This document shows, one piece after another, positions 37,046 to 50,294 of a stretch of DNA of 64,000 bases. Under the pieces are notes generated by a model. The model had not been told where the DNA came from and did no database searches. It was given only the letters and a program-made list of their open reading frames with translations. How positions within the stretch are numbered: the first letter of the stretch is position 1; the number at the start of each line of letters is the position of its first letter. The stretch covers positions 342,530-406,529 of the forward strand of contig JXTB01000016.1 in NCBI GenBank assembly GCA_002914805.1, written 5' to 3'. Source of the stretch: Parasponia andersonii. Taxonomy: Eukaryota; Streptophyta; Magnoliopsida; Rosales; Cannabaceae. Both the position numbers and the translations under genes were made by a program.

Positions 37046-40000
37046 TCAGCCAGTGCGAGCTAACTTATATGTCCCAGGTCGAATGATGACATCAATAACA
37101 TACGGTCTTTCCCAAGAGGGTCCAAATACACCTGCACCGTGCTCTTTATTATTAGGTAGGACTTGCTGAAGAACAAGGTCACTAACTTCAAATCCTCTTC
37201 TTCTGACTTTAGAGTTATAATATCGAGCAGTACGCTGTTGATGTGATGTGATTCGAAGCTGAGACTGCTCGCGCCTTTCTTCTAAAAGATCGAGCTCAAT
37301 CCTCATTAGTATTTTGTTGCGATCTTGCTCATAGGTTGATCGTCGTAGAGAGCTCGTACTAATTTCAACCGGAACCATTGCTACATATCCGTAAGCTAAA
37401 GAGAATGGACTTTTTTCGGTAGTAGTTCGTTAAGTGGTGCGATAAGCCTATAAAACTTTAGAGAGTACTTCTGGCCAAGCTCCTTTATGCTCTTCTAACT
37501 TCGTCTTTATATTGTGTTTAAGTATTTTATTTATCGCTTTGACCTGTCTATTGGCTTGTGGATGAACAACAGTGGAGAAATTCTTCTTGATGCCTAAGTT
37601 GTCGCAGAAGTTACGGAACTCATCGCAGTCAAATTGTTTCCCATTATCAGAAATTATGGTATGTGGTATACCATAATGGCAGATTAGAGATTTGTAAACA
37701 AAATCTATCATCTTTTTTACGGAAATGGTACTCAAGGCTTCAGCTTCTGTCCACTTGGTGAAATAATCGACTACGACCAATGCATACTTCAATCCACCTC
37801 GCTCCAATGGAAGCATTCCGATAGTATCAATTCCCCATATTGTAAATAGCCATGGACTGGTCATTGGAGTAAGAGGAACAAGTGACTTTCTAAGAATAGT
37901 TGCAAATTGTTAGCACTGTCACACCTCCTAGTAAATTCTATTGTATCCTTCTTCATGGTCAGCCAAAAATATCTTTGTCTTAGAACCTTGTTCGCAAGTG
38001 CCTGCCCCTGGAATGATTTTCACATATTCCTTCGTGAATTTCTCTCATAATGTAGTCTGTTTTTTCTTCATCGACACATAACAATAACGACTCACTAAAA
38101 CTTCTTCGATAAAGCTTCTCATCATAGATAACATAGCGAGCTGCTTTAATTCGAAGTCGCTTTGCGTCGTCTTTGTTTTTGGGGAGATCGCCATTTTGTA
38201 TATACTTAATTATAGGATCTATCCACGATGACTTTTTGTCAACCGTCATAGCTATTTGGAGCTCTGTTTCGATACTTGATTTTGTAAGAAACTCAACAGG
38301 GACCCCTTTTAGTAATTCGACATCTTTTGTTGAGGCGAGCTTAGCTAGAGCATCTGCTCGAGTATTCTTAATATAAGGAAAAAGTTGAATGTTATAGGCA
38401 GTGAATGTCGAGAATAATCTTTGTACCTCCTATAAATAAGCCATCATTCTCTCTCCTCTTGCTTGATACTCACCGTTCACTTGACAAACGACCAGCTAGA
38501 AATCACTGTATACCTCAACCATTTTGACCTTCATTTCTTGTGCGAGCTTTAGCCCAGCTATCAGTGCTTCATATTCTGCCTCATTATTTGATGCTGGAAA
38601 TTTGAAGCGAAGTGCACAATGAATATTGTGCCCTCAGGACTGATTAGTACTAATCTCGCACCAGTTCCACTCTCGTTTGACGATCTATCGACGTAAAGCT
38701 TCCATAATTTGGATAAATCTGTAGCAGGTTTTCGATTATTTCTGTGGGAAGATTGACATCATATGTGAATTCCATAATGAAATCTGCGAGAACTTGCCCT
38801 TTAATCGCCGTGCGGGGTTGAAAATTGATGTCGAATTGACTCAACTCAACTGCCCACTTAAGTAGTTATCCTGAAGCTTCGGGTTTTCGCAGAACCTGCT
38901 TTAACGGAAAGTTCGTGAAAACTTTGATGGTGTATGTATGAAAATAAGGTCGAAGTTTCCTGGATGCGACGATGAGTGCTCATGCCAATTTCTCCATCTC
39001 TGGATATCTTGTTTCGGCATCGAGTAGTCTTTCACTTACGTAGTACACTGGTCGCTGTATCTTTTCATATTCTCGAATTAACGTAGTGCTTGTCGCATAT
39101 TTAGAAACAGCGAGGTATAAATATAATTCTTTCCCCGGATTTGGCTTCGACAAGAGTGGAGGAGAACCTAAATGTATTTTTAATTCTTGGAATGCCTGCT
39201 CGCATTCTCCCATCCACTCGAATCTCTTCATACCGTTCAAAACTTCAAAGAATGGTTGGCACTTATCCGTCGACCTAGATACAAATTGACTCAATGTAGC
39301 CATTCTTCCTGCCAAGCTCTGCACATCTTTGGATTTGTGAGGAGATTGCATATCAATCAGTGCTTGTATCTTCTGAGGGTTAGCTTTAATACCTTGCTGA
39401 TTAACCATAAAATCCAGAAATTTTCTAGATCCTATCTCGAATGCACACTTCTGGGGATTTAGCTTCATTTGATACTTTCGGAGAATTTTGAACATTTCAT
39501 CAAGATGCTTGATGTGATCTTCGGCTTTCTTCGACTTCACCAACATGTCATCAACATATACCTCCATTGTCTTGCCAATTTGTTTTACAAACATCATGTT
39601 GACAAGATGCTGGTAGGTTACTCCTGCGTTGATGAGTCCGAAGGGCATCTTCTTGTAACAGTATAATCCTCGATCAGTGATGAACGAGGTATGCTCCTCA
39701 TCTAGCTCATATATGGGAATTTGATTGTATCTAGAATATGCGTCCATGAAACTTAAGAGTTCATGCCCCGACGTCGCAGCTACAAGCTGGTTGATTCTTA
39801 GAAGGGGAAAGCTGTCCTTCGGGCATACTTTGTTGAGATTGGTAAAATCGATGCTCGTTCTCCACTTCCGGTTGGGTTTCTTTACCAAAACCGGGTTAGC
39901 AAGCCAGTTCGGGTAAAAAGATTCCCTGATAAATCCAATTTCGAGCAACTTCTCTACTTCTTCTTTCAACCGACGTAGCGCTCTGGATTCATAGCTCTTC

Positions 40001-42804
40001 TTTTCTGCCGTACAGGCTTCTTTGTCAGATCTACATTAAGACGATGGCATATGATATTCGAATCGATCCCCATCATGTCCGAATGTTACCATGCGAAGAC
40101 ATCCAAGTTAGATTTCAGAAAAGTGACCAATGAAGCTTCGCTCCAATCTTTAAAATCTTGGAGGACCTGTCAAATGGAAAACCCTCCAAATCTTCAATGG
40201 GTCCAATTTTGACCTCTCCATCGATTTCTCGAGGGTCGAGATCTTCGCTCGTCATTTTGATTGACGCTTTGCCTGACGCTTCGATTGACGTTTCGCCTGA
40301 CGCTTCGACTGATGTTTCGCCTGACGCTTCTCTTGGTAGCTGGACCATCATTGTGCGAGGTGTCGCATCCTCTGCTGCGAGCTTTAAAGAGTTGTTATAA
40401 CAAGTCTGCACATCATATTGGTTTCCTCGCACTTCGCCTACCCTGTATTGGGTCGGGAATTTCATAGCGAGATGGTAGATTGAAGTAATAGCTCGAAGTT
40501 CCCTCAGTGTCAGTCTTCCTAGTACAACATTGAATGCAGAGGGGTAATCTACAATCAAGAATTGGGTCATTACCGTTGAAACCCTAGGATAGCTTCCAAC
40601 GTTGACCATTAACTCAATCATGCCCATAGGCATTATGCTGTTACCAGTGAATTCGTAGAGTGGAGTGACGGCGGGCTTTAGGTTGCTTTCATTTAACCCC
40701 ATCTTCTTAAAGGCGTCGTAGTATAGGATGTCAATAGCACTTTCATTATCAACCAATACTCGCCATAACTGCATGCTTCCACAATTGATCTTTATGACCA
40801 ACGCATCATTATTTGGGTAATGGACCTCCCTTATGTCTTGTTCTGTGAAGGTAATATCTATATCCGGTACTTGCTGAAGCTTTCGTGGTTGCTGTTCAAG
40901 GTGCATGACGTTGGTCAACAGCTGCTATCGAGCTTCTCGTGCATATCTATTATGCGTTCTCTTGGAATCTCCACCAACGTGTGGTCCTCCGAAAATAGTT
41001 CGTACCTCACGCTGAATTTCTAGAGGTCACTGTCCGTTTTCTTCTCGTCTTTCATTATTCTGTTTAGAGTATTGCCGCAGTCGTCCTTCTTTAATTAATC
41101 TTTCGATCTCATCTTTTAGAGTAAAGCAGTCACTGGTATCGTGTCCAATGTCATTGTGATACCGACAAAACTTATTGGGGTCACGCCTCGCTCTATCTCT
41201 TTTCATCGGTTCCAGTTGATGATACCACTCCTATTGGTTTATGATCACATAGATATGATCTATAGGTGCGTTCAATTCAGTATAATTATTGAACCTCATA
41301 GGAGCTCTTGGAATCTCCTGCTTTTTCTGTTTGGGCTGCTTCTCAGTCGATTGGTCATTACTCCTTTTTTTTGACTTCTTATCATTATTGTTGTTGTGGT
41401 CGTATTTTTAGCAGCATCCTTTCCTCCTCCCTTTGTCGTCTTATGAAAATTTTCGCGTGAAGATTCTACCTTTAGATGTCGACCAACTCTTCGATAGAAG
41501 TCTTCAAGGGTTCTGCATTCTCGCTCTATCTCTTCCCAGAGTTTAGTTTCTGGTCGTACCCCAGCCATTATTAGAGTTAAAACTCCATCCTCAGGTAGGT
41601 TATTGACCTTTGCTAACTCTGAGGTAAAACGATTTAGGTAAGATCGTAGAGTTTCCTCCGGGCCTTGCCGAATAGCAAACAGACATACTAGTGGAATAGT
41701 AAAATTCTTTGCCGCCTGGAATTGCCTCAAGAATACAGTCTGAAACTGTTGCTAGGACGAGATTGAACCAGACTTGAGTCCTCGGAACCACTTCTTCGCC
41801 GCTCTTGTGAGAGTTACAGTAAAGTATCTACAACGTGCGAGATCATCAACACGATGAAGTTCCATCAGGTCGCTGAAGTAATCCATATGGTCCTATAGAT
41901 CAGTTTTCCCATCAAAAGTGTTTATGGTGGGAAGTTTAAATCTAGCAGGTAAGGCGGCAGCTTAAACCTCCTCGCTGAATGGCGATTGACGATACCCATT
42001 AGCGAGCTCATCGTCCCAGCCAGCAAGTGCATCTAATGTAATTCTCAGATTATGAACATCGACGTTCAGAGGGAGAACATTCTCTCTTACTGGTGGTAGG
42101 AGTGGCCTCTGATCATTGTCATGATATAAGGCGGGTTGGTTAGGTAGGGTCTGCTGCGACCTTAGGGATTCCAATGAAATAGTGCGACAAGATCGACTTT
42201 GGTCGTTGTGATGCGATATGGATCGCTCCTGACTATGTCACTGATCCAGATGTTATCTCAGATCTGTAGGATTCAGTCGAGATTCCTTACTGATCCTTTC
42301 AAAGACACTCTTCGATTGACATTTTTGCTCGTTGTTTAGATAATCACGATTGATGGTCGCTCTCCGGGAAGGTTGTCCACGATCACGATCAGTGTTCGAA
42401 CTTTCAGTACCAGATTCTAGAGGCAAGTCTGCGACCTTGCCTTTTCCTTTGGAGATGCAATCTCCATGACGTTTCTGCCGGGTTTTAGGTTGGTCGCGGT
42501 TCCCTGTCTTTAGGATTTAAATTCTTCTCTCAGGTTGTTGAGCAGGACGTTTTCTGGGACGTTCGTGCAGCGGCGGAGTCACCATCTGTCCCTCAGCAAG
42601 TTGTCGTAGAGAGTCATTAATTTGACTAGTGATTTGCTGAAGGTTCACCAGTGTCGCTTCCATACGATCCTGTCTTTGGACAATATTTTCCGGTGCGGTC
42701 ACGACAGGCTGATCCTGAGCAGGATCTACCTGTGCAGCAGCAGTACTTTGTGGATGATTTTGGCTAGTTCCGGTGTTTCTGGTAGTGTTTCTGGTATTTG
42801 CCAT
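37046..42804 (-). pseudogene. Gag-pol remnants of the Tat element
   Basis: In minus-strand order: gag start near 42517-42804 (MANTRNTTRNTGTS); gag core near 41296-41730 (AIRQGPEETLRSYLNRFTSE); aspartic-protease-like region near 40115-40918; reverse transcriptase and first RNase H near 38980-39969; second RNase H-type region about 38200-38850; integrase core near 37448-37864 (WGIDTIGMLP, SDNGKQFD); and integrase C-terminal part near 37046-37378. The frame is interrupted repeatedly, so no intact polyprotein exists. Confidence 0.88.
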
Positions 42805-42865
42805 TGTTGAAAGAAGCGAAATAGATAAACTTTTCTGTCGGAATAGCCCTCATTCTAGTACCAAT

Positions 42866-43543
42866 TGTTGACGGAGGTTTTGTCAACAATAAATTTGAAA
42901 AAATTGTAAGATGTGACTTGTATGTGAAAAGCGTTAATCAATCAAAGCAAATAAAGAGACAAGAATTTTATAATGGTTCAGCCCCAAAAAAGATAAGCCT
43001 ATGTCTACTGTTTTTTACTATTCTCTGGAGAACTACAAGAATTTTGTTAAGTTTCAAGGCTGGAATTCCAAGAGCTCAAAATTACAGTGTGTTGTTTGGA
43101 AAGAAGAAGTAAGAGTCTAAAAAGTTCGCAAAAGATCTAAGAAATCCAAAAAGATCCCTTACAATGGCATTGAACTCCCTTTATATAGGTGATGATAGCT
43201 CAATGTTTCCCAATTGTGAGAATAGGTAATTGTATAATCAGAAAATATAATTTGAGTAACAATATAACTGGGTAATAACTTAAATGAGATGACTGGTCGA
43301 TCTTTAAAGAGAAACTTTTGTTTCCCTTTCTTTGTAGGTTACCCGTTTGACGAAGCTTAGTTTAGTTTTTTTTTTCATTCTGGTCGTACTTAACTCGTTC
43401 AGAATAGGTCGTACTAACTTATGTGGTGGAGGTCGCACTTAACTCTTTCGGAGGAGGTCGCACTTAATCTTATTCATGCGACCTGACATGTCCACTTGGT
43501 CAACTTTTCCCTTTTTGGAATTGACCAATGTATAGGTTTTTAA
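42866..43543 (-). repeat. 5' LTR of the Tat element
   Basis: The LTR is about 678 bp and matches the left LTR along its whole length with scattered differences. A TATA-like CTATATAAAGG on the minus strand (near 43180-43190) suits the LTR promoter. Confidence 0.9.
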
Positions 43544-43726
43544 ACCGCACAACATATACAAAAAAAAAATAAAAATTCCCCAAAGTTGAAAAGATTATAG
43601 TCTTTGTCCCTACAACTGATATGGTAGTCAAATACATCTATTATTTCATATAAGTTATGAATTCTATATTTTCCACATTAGCTTCATTTCAGAGAAAAGG
43701 GTTTCTTACATTCTTCCACCCTTTCT

Positions 43727-43765
<39 letters not shown>

Positions 43766-45929
43766 GTAACCTCCTATTTCATTTTTTCTTTTGTGGAAGG
43801 TTACTATTTCTTAGTTAACAAAAGAAAATTTAAACAACTGCCCTTTTCCAGAGTAGACATATAGGATAAATGACTGTGATAGTTAGTTTGTGAAATATGG
43901 AGAAATTTTCACTTTGGACCTTAAATTATTAAAAATATTTCATTCTATATACATTATATTTGATTCATATTATAAGGAGAACATGAGTTGCATTTCTTAT
44001 TTTATATTAATAATTTCAATAAAATATTATATTTTGGATAGTTCTACATTATATTATTATCCAATATTCAACAAATTTTTGCTTAACTAAGCATTTTTTA
44101 AACAGTTTTAATTCATATTTAAATCTCTTTATTGTATTGCATTATGCTTTTGGATATGAAATAAGTATAACAAAATAGCAAATATATCTCATGTGCTTAT
44201 TCTCTTAAGAATAAAACGAAATACGTAACAAAATAGACTAAAGTAAAATTTTTTTTTTCATAATTTAAGGACTAAAATAACGGAATCTAAAATTTAAGAA
44301 CTAAATTAAGACTTTTTTTTCATAATTTAGAGAGATTTTTTTTCATAATTTAGGGATAATATGGTCATCTATCCTAAATTTAGGGAGACTTTTTATTTTG
44401 TATTTTGAAATGAGCATATGAACTTATAGAGGTATATAATACAATCCTTCATATGATTATAAGTGAAGAAAAGGTGACATTAGCTAGCAAATTATAAGCC
44501 ACAGTAAGTGCCACTTTTTCTCAAAACCATATGATCGAATATCCCTTTTTGTACCACTTTTAAGCTTAAAGTAAGAGATTTTTTTTTTTTTTTCATTTTC
44601 TATCGGAGAAAATAAATGCATTCTACTTAAAATGACAGATATAAAGCAATATTTAAAATCAGTTGACCAATAGTAGGAACTTACGTTCCCTTCCCCGTGG
44701 CAAACCCAGGATTGTTATTCAAGGGAGGCATAACATAAAAGCTTTGTATAAAATTAGAACACCAAAATACAAGTCAAATGGGAGGTTGAGGATTTAAATG
44801 TCAAAAAATAAAAATTTAGGACCTAAATGTCAAAAACACTAAAGATTAAGGACTTTTGCTTCCAATTACCTAAATTATAATTAAATAAATGCAAAATTGA
44901 AGTGAGTAGGCATTTACAAAAAGCTAATTAAAAATTCATAAACAAAAATAAACAAAATTTGAGGATGGCATTTGCCCAGATATGCGTCTGGCTGCCTGCT
45001 TCTATATATAATTTTTTTTTTTTCTAATCACTTTTAAAAAGTTAAAAACAACATCCAAAATCAATCCAAAAGAAGTTTTGATTCATGATATGGCGCACAC
45101 TTCTCTTTCGTAATAAAAGCAATCTTGTGGCATATACGTTGGGTGTGAACGTTTATCTAGAAAATTCTGCATCATTCTTTTTAATTGAACCATTGTGTAT
45201 TGAATTCTAGCAAAATAAAATGATAAATGATTGTTTATACAAGCTTTATAGTCGATTTCAAAGTACACTTTCAATAAGAGGAAAGGGTCACTAATCTTTT
45301 TGAATAGAGAACGTTTTAGTGATTTATATTTGTTTGAAATCGGGAAAAAAAAAATTCGTGATGTCGTTTATTGTGTGTTGATAAGTGGAGTCCAAACAAA
45401 GTCTCTCATATAATTTAAATCCTCATGACATATACGTAGATAAATATGTTCTAGAAAAAAATGCGTGACAAGAGCCATGGATATGCTCATACGGTCACTA
45501 TTCACAACGTTTAGCAACCAGTCCACTTATAAGGTTTAGTTTATTTTTCGATGATTATAATAATAAATTATATCTAGATCTCACCAAATTGATATTATCA
45601 TTCAATCTTTTAATAAAAAAATTGACGCATAATATTCGGCACCGTAATATTACTTCTCAAAAAAAAATATACCAATAAGTTCTCTTACCTCTATTGAACT
45701 TCTAATATCTAGAAATTTAACATAACTTAGAGGGATATTCGTAAACGTCAGCAGTTGGGACTGAATGTTTTCAGTCTTCATATAAAAATTGATTTGGTCA
45801 GTGTCATTCGTCATATTAATAAGTAATAACTCGTCTTTCCTTATGATAGTGCTCTAATTATTGAAATGTCACATATTTAAGTAATTGGGTAATTGGTAGC
45901 CTGAATTTTTAGATACTATTATGTTCACT
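43544..45929. other. AT-rich region with poly-T tract
   Basis: A poly-T run of more than 30 bases ends near 43761. Words around CATAATTTAGGGA/TAAGAACTAA repeat locally at 44250-44400, and a similar diverged segment is found at 63410-63600, so this is a worn dispersed repeat. No gene is seen. Confidence 0.45.
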
Positions 45930-46085
45930 GATCCAAGGCTCATGGGCCACCACTTAAATACCTATGATCTTCTCAAAACATACTCAATATGAGACTTCTC
46001 AGAGCATATTCGATGTGGGATGATCTTCCCGAGCATACTCGATATGGGACTTCCAGAGCATACCCAATATGGGACTTAAAGTGTT
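45930..46085. repeat. Imperfect tandem repeats of an AGCATACTCGATATGGGACTT type
   Basis: Four diverged copies of a unit of about 31-36 bp run in series (CATACTCAATATGAGAC, CATATTCGATGTGGGAT, CATACTCGATATGGGAC, CATACCCAATATGGGAC). The GTGGGA words and the C/T-rich stretch that follows (to about 46220) resemble worn ends of a plant transposable element. The family is not identified. Confidence 0.6.
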
Positions 46086-46325
46086 ACAATCTCCCTCTGT
46101 TTAGGGCCTAGTGTCTTCGCTAGGGGTTCATATTCACCACGATTCCGTGGATCCATATTCAATAGCCCACATATAATTCTTATGGGCGGGATCTCTCCGT
46201 TAAGAGCTTAGCATCCTCGTTTTATTTTTCTTTTCAATTTGCAGTCTTATTGCTTGTTTTCTCTTTTGAACAAATGTAAATTACTAAAACGTTCTATTCG
46301 AAACAACATAACTCAAGACCTATAA

Positions 46326-46330
<5 letters not shown>

Positions 46331-46359
<29 letters not shown>

Positions 46360-46468
46360 TCTTTTGTGACCCTTTCCTTTGCCATTGAATACATATTTTG
46401 AGTGAGTCTATTTATATATTCTTTTGGACCCTTTCCTGCCATTGAATACATATTTTGAGTGAGTCTAC
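46331..46468. repeat. (TA)n plus a 61-bp tandem duplication
   Basis: A TA run at 46331-46359 is followed by two copies of a unit reading ATTCTTTTG...CCCTTTCC...GCCATTGAATACATATTTTG, at about 46354 and 46415. The copies differ by a few small changes. Confidence 0.75.
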
Positions 46469-48064
46469 AAACTTTGAAGAAACAATGGCTTTCTTATATA
46501 AGAGAAATTCTAAATCCATCGAGATAAAATGCTTATCATATTTATTTTCTTTTACATGCAATTGTACCTTTTAAAAGTATTTAGTATTTCTCTTTACATT
46601 CATGGTATTCCAAATATATCCATACTTTTATTCTTGGTCTCTATCCTATTTGCGCGAATTTTTGTGTCTTAAATTCTCATTTATATTCTTCCGATAAATC
46701 ATATTTTTCACTCTTCAAGTTAAGTCTGTATCTATCATTTCAGATGGTTATTCATTCAATGGAGTTGTGAATTCAGGTTTTTTATTTTTATTTTTTTAAA
46801 TACTAATCAAAATGGACTTCATACAAATAAGTTTAAAAAACTAAAATAGTAGATTTTTATTCAGAGCGAAAAATACTAAAATGGCGGTCATTTTAAAAGT
46901 TCTAAACCCCAAACAATTTTGTTTTCTTTTTTCTTCTTTTTTTTTTGTCAACAAAAATTCCAATCAATTAGTAGAAGTATTCTTCAAATAATCATTACCC
47001 AAGCTATATTCTATAAATAATATGTTATATTTTTTTCTTTTTTTTTTGAGATTTTAAAAATAAAAATAGAAGCTTGGCCTTAAGAGTAATTTTCTTTTTA
47101 AGGGCAAACCTGTAATTTAAATAAGTTTTTTTAATACAAAACCGCTTGAACTTGAAATAAATTAATTAAATTAACTGCGAACTTAATTTTTTGGAACAAA
47201 ACCCCCTAATATCTCATAATATCAGTTATATTAGAAAATAAATATATTTCTGTTAGTTTTTTTTATATGATTAAGTCTCCATTCTTTTATTTGTGACTTC
47301 TAGGTATTTATTATTAGATTTTTCTATCCACATGAATCCTTTTTAATCTTTTCTATCTAGTATGATAGTTAATTAGCACTTCCTCAAAATTTGCACATCT
47401 CAAGGGTAAAATTGAAAACAAATAGAGATTATTATTTAATAAAAAAAGAGTTAGGTTATCATTTTCGCTCATGACAGATGTAAGAAATTAAAAATTTTTA
47501 TATGGTTCCAATATAGATCTATTTTAGTCCAAATATTAATATATTTAGATGAGAGGTATATAAATATATTGCAAATTTTATGAGACATATATTGCCAATT
47601 TTATATTTTATCATTTTAATTTTATGAGACATATATTACTAATTTTATGGGACATATATTTCCAAATTTTATATAGTTCCAAAGAAAGGTATATGAATAT
47701 ATTACTAATTTTATTTATGCTTTGTTATTGAATTTTATGGACATAAAAGTTTAAAATGAATTAACTTGAAATAAAAACATAAAAACGAGACCTAAAAGTT
47801 ATAAATAAAAGAATAAAAACTTAATAGTAAAAAAAATATTAATAGAAACACATTTCTTTTTTAACTTAATTAATATTAAAGAACCTCATAAGATTTTGCT
47901 AAAAAAAAATTGAGTTTAAATTTAATTTTACTAAATTGTTCTAAGTTCACATAATTATTGCGCATTAAAAGGCCATTTAAATATCACGTAATTTATGAAT
48001 ATACAAAGTCAGTTTGGTGATGAATGTAGAAGTTTCCTTTATTATATACGTGTATATATATGTC
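46469..48064. other. AT-rich spacer
   Basis: No gene is seen. Several copies of short words such as ATGGGACATATATT and GAGACATATATT occur at 47580-47700, forming a small local repeat cluster. Confidence 0.5.
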
Positions 48065-48405
48065 TGCACCCCTAAACTATATAATGTATCTAAATATGCT
48101 CCTTGAATGATGTAGAGTGTCTTAATATGCCTCTAAATTATTAAACTTTTAATTTTGGTCTTTAAACCGCCAAAACTATCACTTTATTACGCAATTAGAC
48201 GAAAAATGACATATTACTTTATTGATTTCAATCTCACTCATATGGATTTTCAACAACTAATTTAAAATTATGACACTTGTTATTTTTTGTTCTATTACAA
48301 TGATGATTTTAATACATCGGTATAAAAATTAAAACTTTTAATAGTTTAAGGGGCATATTTAGAGATTCAATATATTTCAAAGGACAAAACATATAATTAA
48401 AATTT
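48065..48405. mobile_element. MITE-like element with inverted arms
   Basis: The left arm (CTAAATATGCTCC..., AATATGCCTCTAAATTATTAAAC) is the imperfect reverse complement of the right arm (TTTAATAGTTTAAGGGGCATATTTAGAGA). The arms are separated by a non-coding centre of about 150 bp. Size and structure fit a worn MITE. No target duplication was resolved. Confidence 0.5.
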
Positions 48406-48689
48406 AATCTTTCTTTTTTTTTTTTTAATTTTTTGCTAGAATTAAAAAAAATTATTTATTTTAATAAAATTACAACCAATTTTCGAAAACTTGTTCACAG
48501 CCTATATGGTTGCCTCTTTTATTCCGGAAGGATAGTGTAAAAAAGGGATTATCAATTTTGATATATTCTTTTAAAAACATCCAATAAAAATATGAACAAT
48601 CTATAAATAATTTATAAAATTAAGATTTTTATTGCAATATCATTTAATAAATTTCGAAGTTTTAAATTACTTTTCATTCGATTCTAGTC

Positions 48690-48960
48690 GAAAAAGTGAG
48701 AAATGAATGAAATAGCATCAAGAAGGTGACTGACCATGTTTGATTTGGGTCAAGATGTTTAATCCTTGTCGAACGCCAGTTGAAAAGTTTTGACCAGTAA
48801 CTAGACTCTAGCCACATTGTTCGACTAGAGTTGAACTACGTTCAACTATAGTCGAGCAAAGGTAACAGAACAAGTTCAACTGTGGCCCAAATATTTTGAC
48901 TCTGGTCGAGCGGAGGTACCGCTAAGGTCAACATTAGAACCAACAGTAGTGGTAGAAATA
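48690..48960. mobile_element. Worn retroelement-like repeat fragment
   Basis: A cluster of related words, GTTCGACTAGAGTTGAAC, GTTCAACTATAGTCGAGC and TTTTGACTCTGGTCGAGC, gives short direct and inverted repeats in otherwise AT-rich DNA. Similar GTCGAAC/GTCGAGC clusters are seen in plant LTRs, from memory. No coding part or partner LTR is present. Confidence 0.3.
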
Positions 48961-49149
48961 GTTTGGCGTTTGTTAAAAAAGAATGCATTTTAGAATTTGT
49001 TAGGGAATTAGGTATCATAGTAATTTTATATATATGGCATAACAATAAGAGTTAGTTTTGAAAACATTTATAGATGAGGCCATACTATTCCTTTTTTTCA
49101 TCGTGAGAATTTAATAGACTCCTAGACGTAAATTTCCATATAATTATTG

Positions 49150-49910
49150 AAACCGTATATTAAGAGTCAATGCAACTTAGTAGGGTTGGTAATTTATGTT
49201 ATTGTATCTTATTCGGATTGACACGATTATGATATAACACGATAACATTATTATACGAGCACAATACGATTAATAAACGTGTCAAAAACTTAAATCCGAA
49301 TACGACACGCTTAATATATGTGTAACACGACACATATAACTCGTTTAATATGTGATGTATCATATATTCTTTTATCGTGGATTGACTCAAGTAGTAAGAA
49401 TCCCCACTACTTGAGATTTCGGTCCTAAGTTTGAGTCACACCAGGAATAGGTATAAAAACCTATGATCTCTAATGTGGTGGGGTGAGGATTGAATAACAA
49501 CAGATATTTTCTTTTAATTTGTAATAAGCGAAGGTTATTAGTTAAACTATATTTTTTATTTTTAAAAAAACAAATGTGTCATACTATAACTTATTTGACA
49601 TGATTATTCAAAATTGATACAATTATCCTAATTTAACACGATTATTCAATTCAATTTTATACATATAAATATATTTAAAATTAATCAAAATCACATTTAA
49701 AATATTAAAATATCAATAAATGTGTCATATTAGTGTTATGTTAATATGATACGAAAACGATTTGTTTAATGAAATGTGTTATGTAAGTCATTTTCAGGTT
49801 AAGCGGATTGATGAAAAACCGACCCATTTTTTATACGCGTTACACTTGTCAATCTAAAATTGACACAAAAATTAAATGAGTCACTCAATTCTGTTTATTT
49901 TGTGACATTA
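49150..49910. repeat. Dispersed repeat rich in ACACGA/CGTGT words
   Basis: Clustered words ACACGATTATGATATAACACG, ACGTGTCA and GACACGCTTAA, and later GTGTTATGTTAATATGATACG, are typical of a transposon-derived repeat frequent in eudicots. It is split by a SINE-like insertion at 49380-49510. No coding capacity. Confidence 0.45.
49380..49510 (+). mobile_element. SINE-like element (tRNA-derived)
   Basis: An A-box-like TTGACTCAAGTAGTAAG and a B-box-like GGTCCTAAGTTTGAGTC lie about 30 bp apart, the spacing of RNA polymerase III internal promoters. The rest does not fold as a tRNA. It interrupts the dispersed repeat around it, so it is the younger insertion. Confidence 0.55.
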
Positions 49911-50225
49911 TGTGTTAACCTAAAATTAACATAAAAATTATATAAATCACTTAAATTCATTTATTTTGTGTTATTTTTAAGTCGTAACCTGTAAAAAAAA
50001 AAATTTGATGACTTAAGTAAGTATTAGTACCTTTTCGAGATGTTCACTAGATTTTATTTTCAATTTTCTAAAATAAAAAGTTCACCAAAAAATTATTTTT
50101 GATAATATTCATATGCTTCTATGAGATTTTGTCGTTTTTGTGCATGTACATCGTATAGTTGCATTTAATTTTAATTTTTAATTTATTTTTTAAAACATTG
50201 ACCCAGCTTTCTCCTTCTTCTTCGC

Positions 50226-50232
50226 TATAAAA
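50226..50232 (+). promoter_or_regulatory. TATA box of the PDI gene
   Basis: TATAAAA lies 69 bp before the ATG. The leader would be about 35-40 nt, short but acceptable for a plant gene. Confidence 0.65.
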
Positions 50233-50294
50233 CCCTACTCACACGGATCTTGCTCTCTCCTCCGATCCAAATCCGAGCTCGCTCAACCCCAAAA

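Larger units (their letters stand above)
32591..43543 (-). mobile_element. Ty3/Gypsy Tat-lineage LTR retrotransposon with antisense ORF, broken fossil
   Basis: This is an element of about 11 kb with two alignable LTRs, gag-pol on the minus strand and, between pol and the 3' LTR, a plus-strand (antisense) ORF block. That arrangement is documented for plant Tat-lineage elements. The reverse transcriptase shows the Tat-type CPKDSFPLLRINQLV and SFMDAYSRYNQI, and a second RNase H-like region follows. A primer site candidate on the minus strand (TTGGTACTAGAATGAGGG) adjoins the right LTR, and a purine tract (GAGCTGGGGGCAGG) adjoins the left LTR. The coding region is broken, with about eight or more interruptions. 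LTR divergence by eye is about 5-8 percent, implying insertion some millions of years ago, probably later than the Copia insertion. No clean target-site duplication was seen. Confidence 0.92.
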
